DNA of 64,000 nucleotides, from contig NZ_LJIZ01000012.1 of assembly GCF_001420605.1 (NCBI RefSeq), forward strand, positions 47,987 to 111,986. The letters are read 5' to 3'. The position numbers and the translations under genes are program-made. How positions within the stretch are numbered: the stretch's first letter is position 1; each line of letters starts with the position of its first letter. The DNA is from Bacillus sp. FJAT-25509. Its GTDB lineage: Bacteria; Bacillota; Bacilli; Bacillales; Bacillaceae_G. The notes under the pieces are model-generated. The model saw only the letters and a list, made by a program, of their open reading frames with translations, was not told the origin of the DNA and ran no database searches. Shown in pieces: positions 61,467 to 64,000 of the stretch.

Positions 61467-61700
61467 GCAAATAAATTCTGAAAATCGCAATTAAAATTGG
61501 CAAAACTGCAATTAAAATTTGAGAATCGCAATTAAATTCCACAGAATAGCAATTAAAATTAAATATTACCCGTACCAGTTAAGGTATTTTAACCTAAACA
61601 TTATAAATTAGTAGAAATCTTCGAATAGAAAACTAGTAAATTTGTGTTAATTCTTACTAAATCGAATAAAAACCTGCTAATTATCAAAAAAATGGCCAAC
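61467..61700. repeat. Phased 20-21 bp direct repeats
   Basis: GCAATTAAA-type blocks start at 61467 (variant GCAAATAAA), 61487, 61508, 61528 and 61549, at intervals of 20, 21, 20 and 21 bases. A second set based on TAGTAAATT or TACTAAATC starts at 61634, 61655 and 61675 with the same step. The spacing is two helical turns. Confidence 0.7.
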
Positions 61701-61716
61701 TTTTTCAATTCCTATT

Positions 61717-61850
61717 GAAAATCGTAGCCGGGATACCCTCCACCTACTGAGACGTCCAAGAAATTAAAAGGAGGCCGCCCCTTATGTCAGTTAACCCGAC
61801 TTATGAGACAGCCCCAATCCTTTATCTAATGAATGTTACCTTGAAAATGT
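61717..61850. other. GC-richer segment, possible IS-end remnant
   Basis: A block with GTAGCCGGGATACCC, GGAGGCCGCCCCTTATG and ACTTATGAGACAGCCCC contrasts with the AT-rich surroundings. GACTTATGAGACAGCCCC resembles terminal sequence of IS1182-type elements as I recall it. No transposase is present. Confidence 0.35.
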
Positions 61851-61884
61851 AATATCCCTTTTAAGGGGTGGTTTATCGATTTGA

Positions 61885-64000
61885 TCAACCCTTCTTTACT
61901 TTAATTGTAGTCGCATTACTTACATTTCCACTCTTATCCGTAGAAGTAATTTTTAAAGTCGTTCCAGTCTTTAAATAAGATTTAAGTTTAATCGTAAATT
62001 TACCACTACTATTAGCAGTTGCTTCCCCAATTTTAGTAGAACCATTCTTAACTACTATCTTAGAACCTGCTTCAGCTGTTCCTGTAATAACTTTTGTTTT
62101 ATTTGTTACAGCTTTAACAGTTGGTGCTTTTGGAGGTGTTTTATCGATTACTTTTACTTGAACTGTTGCACTAGTATTTCCAGCTTTATCAATCGATACA
62201 ACCGTTAATACTGTTCCTGCCTTTTGCTTTGTTTTTAATAGGATACTGAATTTCCCTTGTTTATCTACAGTACCTTGCCCAACAATTGTTTTTCCTACTG
62301 AAACCTTAATTGTGGACCCAACTTCACCTTTACCAGTTACTCTCGTATCTGAATCTTTTACTGTATTGACAACTGGTTTCGTTGGAGGTGTTTTATCGAT
62401 TACGGTTACTTGAGCTGTCGTACTAGTATTTCCTGCTTTATCAATCGATACAACCGTTAATACTGTTCCTGCCTTTTGCTTTGAATTTAATTGAATGCTG
62501 AATTTTCCTTGTTTGTCCACAACACCTTGGCCAACAATTGTTTTTCCTACTGAAACCTTAATCGTTGATCCTGCTTCAGCTGTTCCAGTTACTCTCGTAT
62601 CTGAATCTTTTACTGCATTGACAACTGGTTTCATTGGAGGAGTTTTATCAATTACTGTTACTTGAGCTGTTGCACTAGTATTTCCTGCCGAATCAGTAGA
62701 AACAATTGTTAATACTGTTCCAGCTGATTGTTTTGCAATTACAGCGTCAAAACTTCCATTACTATATGTCTTTACTGAACCAAGAGTTTTATTTCCTACA
62801 GAAACGATAATCGTCGAACCTGCTTCTGCTGTTCCAGTTACATGTGTATCAGAATCCTTTACAACATTAACAACTGGTTTGATAGGAGCTGTTTTATCTA
62901 CTACAATTACGTCCGTCACTGAACTCTTATTACCTGCTTTGTCCGTTGAAACAACAGATAATTTTGTTCCTGCACTTTGTTTTGAAGATAATAAAACGCT
63001 GAAATTACCATCTTGATTTGTTACTGCTTGACCTAGTATGTCAATCCCTTTTGAAACTGTGATTGTTGATCCTGGCTCTGCTTTTCCTGTTACATAAGTA
63101 CTATTATCTTGTACCGCATTTACAACAGGCGCATTCGGTGCAGTTTTATCTACTACAATTACTTCAGTTATTGAACTATTATTACCGGCCTTGTCTGTTG
63201 AAAAAACTGATAATATTGTTCCTGCACTTTGTTTTGAAGATAATAGAACAGTGAAGTCACCATCTTCATTTGTTACTGCTTGACCTAGAATGACAATCCC
63301 TTTTGAAACTGTGATTGTTGTTCCTGGCTCTGCTTTTCCTGTTACATAAGTACTATTATCGTGTACTTCATTTACAACAGGGGCAATCGGTGTAGTTTTA
63401 TCTACTACAATTGCTTCAGTTATTGAACTATTGTTACCTGCTTTGTCTGTTGAAACAACAGATAATTTTGTTCCTGCGCTTTGTTTTGAAGATAATAAAA
63501 CGCTGAAGTTACCATCTTGATTTGTTACTGCTTGACCTAGAATGACAATCCCTTTTGAAACTGTGATTGTTGATCCTGGCTCTGCTTTTCCTGTTACATA
63601 CGTACTATTATCGTGTACCTCATTTACAACTGGTGCATCTGGCGCCGTTTTATCACTTACGATTACTTCTACTCCGTCGCTTTCATTGTTTGCTGAGTCA
63701 AGTGCTGTTACTACAATTTTCGTACCAGCTACTTGTTTTGTAATCTTCATTTCAAAGTTACCAGTATTGTCCGCTATTGCATTAGCAATTTCATTACCTT
63801 TTACTTTTGCAATTACTTTTGCTCCCGCTTCAGTTGTACCAGTAATTTTCTCATCTTGATCAGAAATAGCATTTACAACAGGTGCGTTTGGCGCAGTCTG
63901 ATCACTTACAATTACTTCTACTCCGTCGCTTTCATTGTTTGCTGAGTCAAGTGCTGTTACTACAATTTTCGTACCAGCTACTTGTTTTGTAATCTTCATT
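61885..64000 (-). CDS. Large Ig-like-repeat surface protein, C-terminal part (cut by window edge)
   Basis: The reading frame is open to the right edge, so the N-terminus is missing. At least 704 residues are visible. There are eight full repeats of about 82-88 residues, each starting (V/I)(D/S)(K/Q)T(A/P/T)PxxPVV and containing VTGxAExGSTIxVS, a QGKFSIxL-type segment and AGTxLTVVSxDxAGNxS. These are bacterial Ig-like domains of the Big_6 type found in cell-surface and adhesion proteins. The protein ends in KTGTTLKITSTDKSGNVSNATTIKVKKG with no LPxTG motif, so anchoring must be through the missing part. Middle repeats are nearly identical at DNA level. Confidence 0.88.
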   Translation of the reverse strand, partial: MKITKQVAGTKIVVTALDSANNESDGVEVIVSDQTAPNAPVVNAISDQDEKITGTTEAGAKVIAKVKGNEIANAIADNTGNFEMKITKQVAGTKIVVTALDSANNESDGVEVIVSDKTAPDAPVVNEVHDNSTYVTGKAEPGSTITVSKGIVILGQAVTNQDGNFSVLLSSKQSAGTKLSVVSTDKAGNNSSITEAIVVDKTTPIAPVVNEVHDNSTYVTGKAEPGTTITVSKGIVILGQAVTNEDGDFTVLLSSKQSAGTILSVFSTDKAGNNSSITEVIVVDKTAPNAPVVNAVQDNSTYVTGKAEPGSTITVSKGIDILGQAVTNQDGNFSVLLSSKQSAGTKLSVVSTDKAGNKSSVTDVIVVDKTAPIKPVVNVVKDSDTHVTGTAEAGSTIIVSVGNKTLGSVKTYSNGSFDAVIAKQSAGTVLTIVSTDSAGNTSATAQVTVIDKTPPMKPVVNAVKDSDTRVTGTAEAGSTIKVSVGKTIVGQGVVDKQGKFSIQLNSKQKAGTVLTVVSIDKAGNTSTTAQVTVIDKTPPTKPVVNTVKDSDTRVTGKGEVGSTIKVSVGKTIVGQGTVDKQGKFSILLKTKQKAGTVLTVVSIDKAGNTSATVQVKVIDKTPPKAPTVKAVTNKTKVITGTAEAGSKIVVKNGSTKIGEATANSSGKFTIKLKSYLKTGTTLKITSTDKSGNVSNATTIKVKKG

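Noticed and set aside
61784..61852. Short ORF of 22 codons behind GGAGG in the GC-rich island
   Set aside because: It is very short, its frame ends quickly, and the GGAGG sits in a composition island that looks like an IS end. There is no supporting context.

Overview
The window is a low-GC chromosomal segment of a spore-forming Firmicute in the Bacillaceae. Gene order on the minus strand from metQ to the yusV-type ATPase follows the Bacillus subtilis/B. cereus 'yus' region (metQIN-yusD-yusE-yusF-gcvH-yusI-fadEAN-yuzL-fadM). A SAM-I riboswitch, the sporulation protein YtaF, a dltXABCD operon and a FadR operator fit the same assignment. The genus cannot be fixed from sequence alone. A Bacillus-relative such as Gottfriedia is possible but is only a guess.

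Layout. 1-2.2 kb: the 3' part of a sufC-sufD-sufS Fe-S assembly operon (minus). 2.4-5.2 kb: a DUF2164 gene, a secreted RsiV/PdaC-type domain protein and a serine beta-lactamase-like hydrolase. 5.6-9.9 kb: a complete dltXABCD operon for D-alanylation of teichoic acids; the 47-residue dltX is easy to miss. 10.6-11.5 kb: a D-2-hydroxyacid dehydrogenase. 11.7-14.6 kb: a methionine ABC importer under a SAM-I riboswitch. 14.6-25.8 kb: yusD, yusE, yusF, an IS200/IS605-type tnpB insertion, gcvH, yusI, the FadR-controlled beta-oxidation genes fadN-fadA-fadE, yuzL and a proline dehydrogenase. 26-34 kb: a formate/nitrite-type channel, an SGNH hydrolase coupled to an ABC exporter, a CDF cation exporter and a kynurenine (tryptophan to anthranilate) operon with an unusually short KynA. 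34-40 kb: two more ABC-2 exporters, one divergent from a TetR regulator. 40-51 kb: mixed metabolic, small membrane and housekeeping genes, including an ABC-F ATPase with a leader ORF and attenuator. 51-56.5 kb: tatC and a Fur-type siderophore uptake operon (yfiY-yfiZ-yfhA-yusV). 56.9-61.2 kb: a yceC-yceE-HTH-yceG-telA stress (tellurite-type) cluster. 61.9-64 kb: the C-terminal part of a large repetitive Ig-like surface protein, cut by the window edge.

The most interesting non-genic material is a dispersed repeat of about 0.5 kb seen three times (about 2.9-3.2, 9.9-10.4 and 37.3-37.8 kb). It has a GC-rich, strongly self-complementary core in the best copy. Each copy ends at an intrinsic terminator in the element's own orientation, and two copies are bracketed by direct repeats of terminator sequence. 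Other items worth a second look are the ABC-F leader peptide and attenuator at 45.3-45.6 kb, a cluster of DnaA-box-like sites at 40.5-40.7 kb, helically phased 20-21 bp repeats at 61.47-61.69 kb, a 13-bp inverted-repeat operator between the TetR gene and its ABC operon, and a Gly/Pro/Gln/His repeat protein.

All calls come from reading the sequence. Family names rest on recalled motifs and synteny, and no database search was run.
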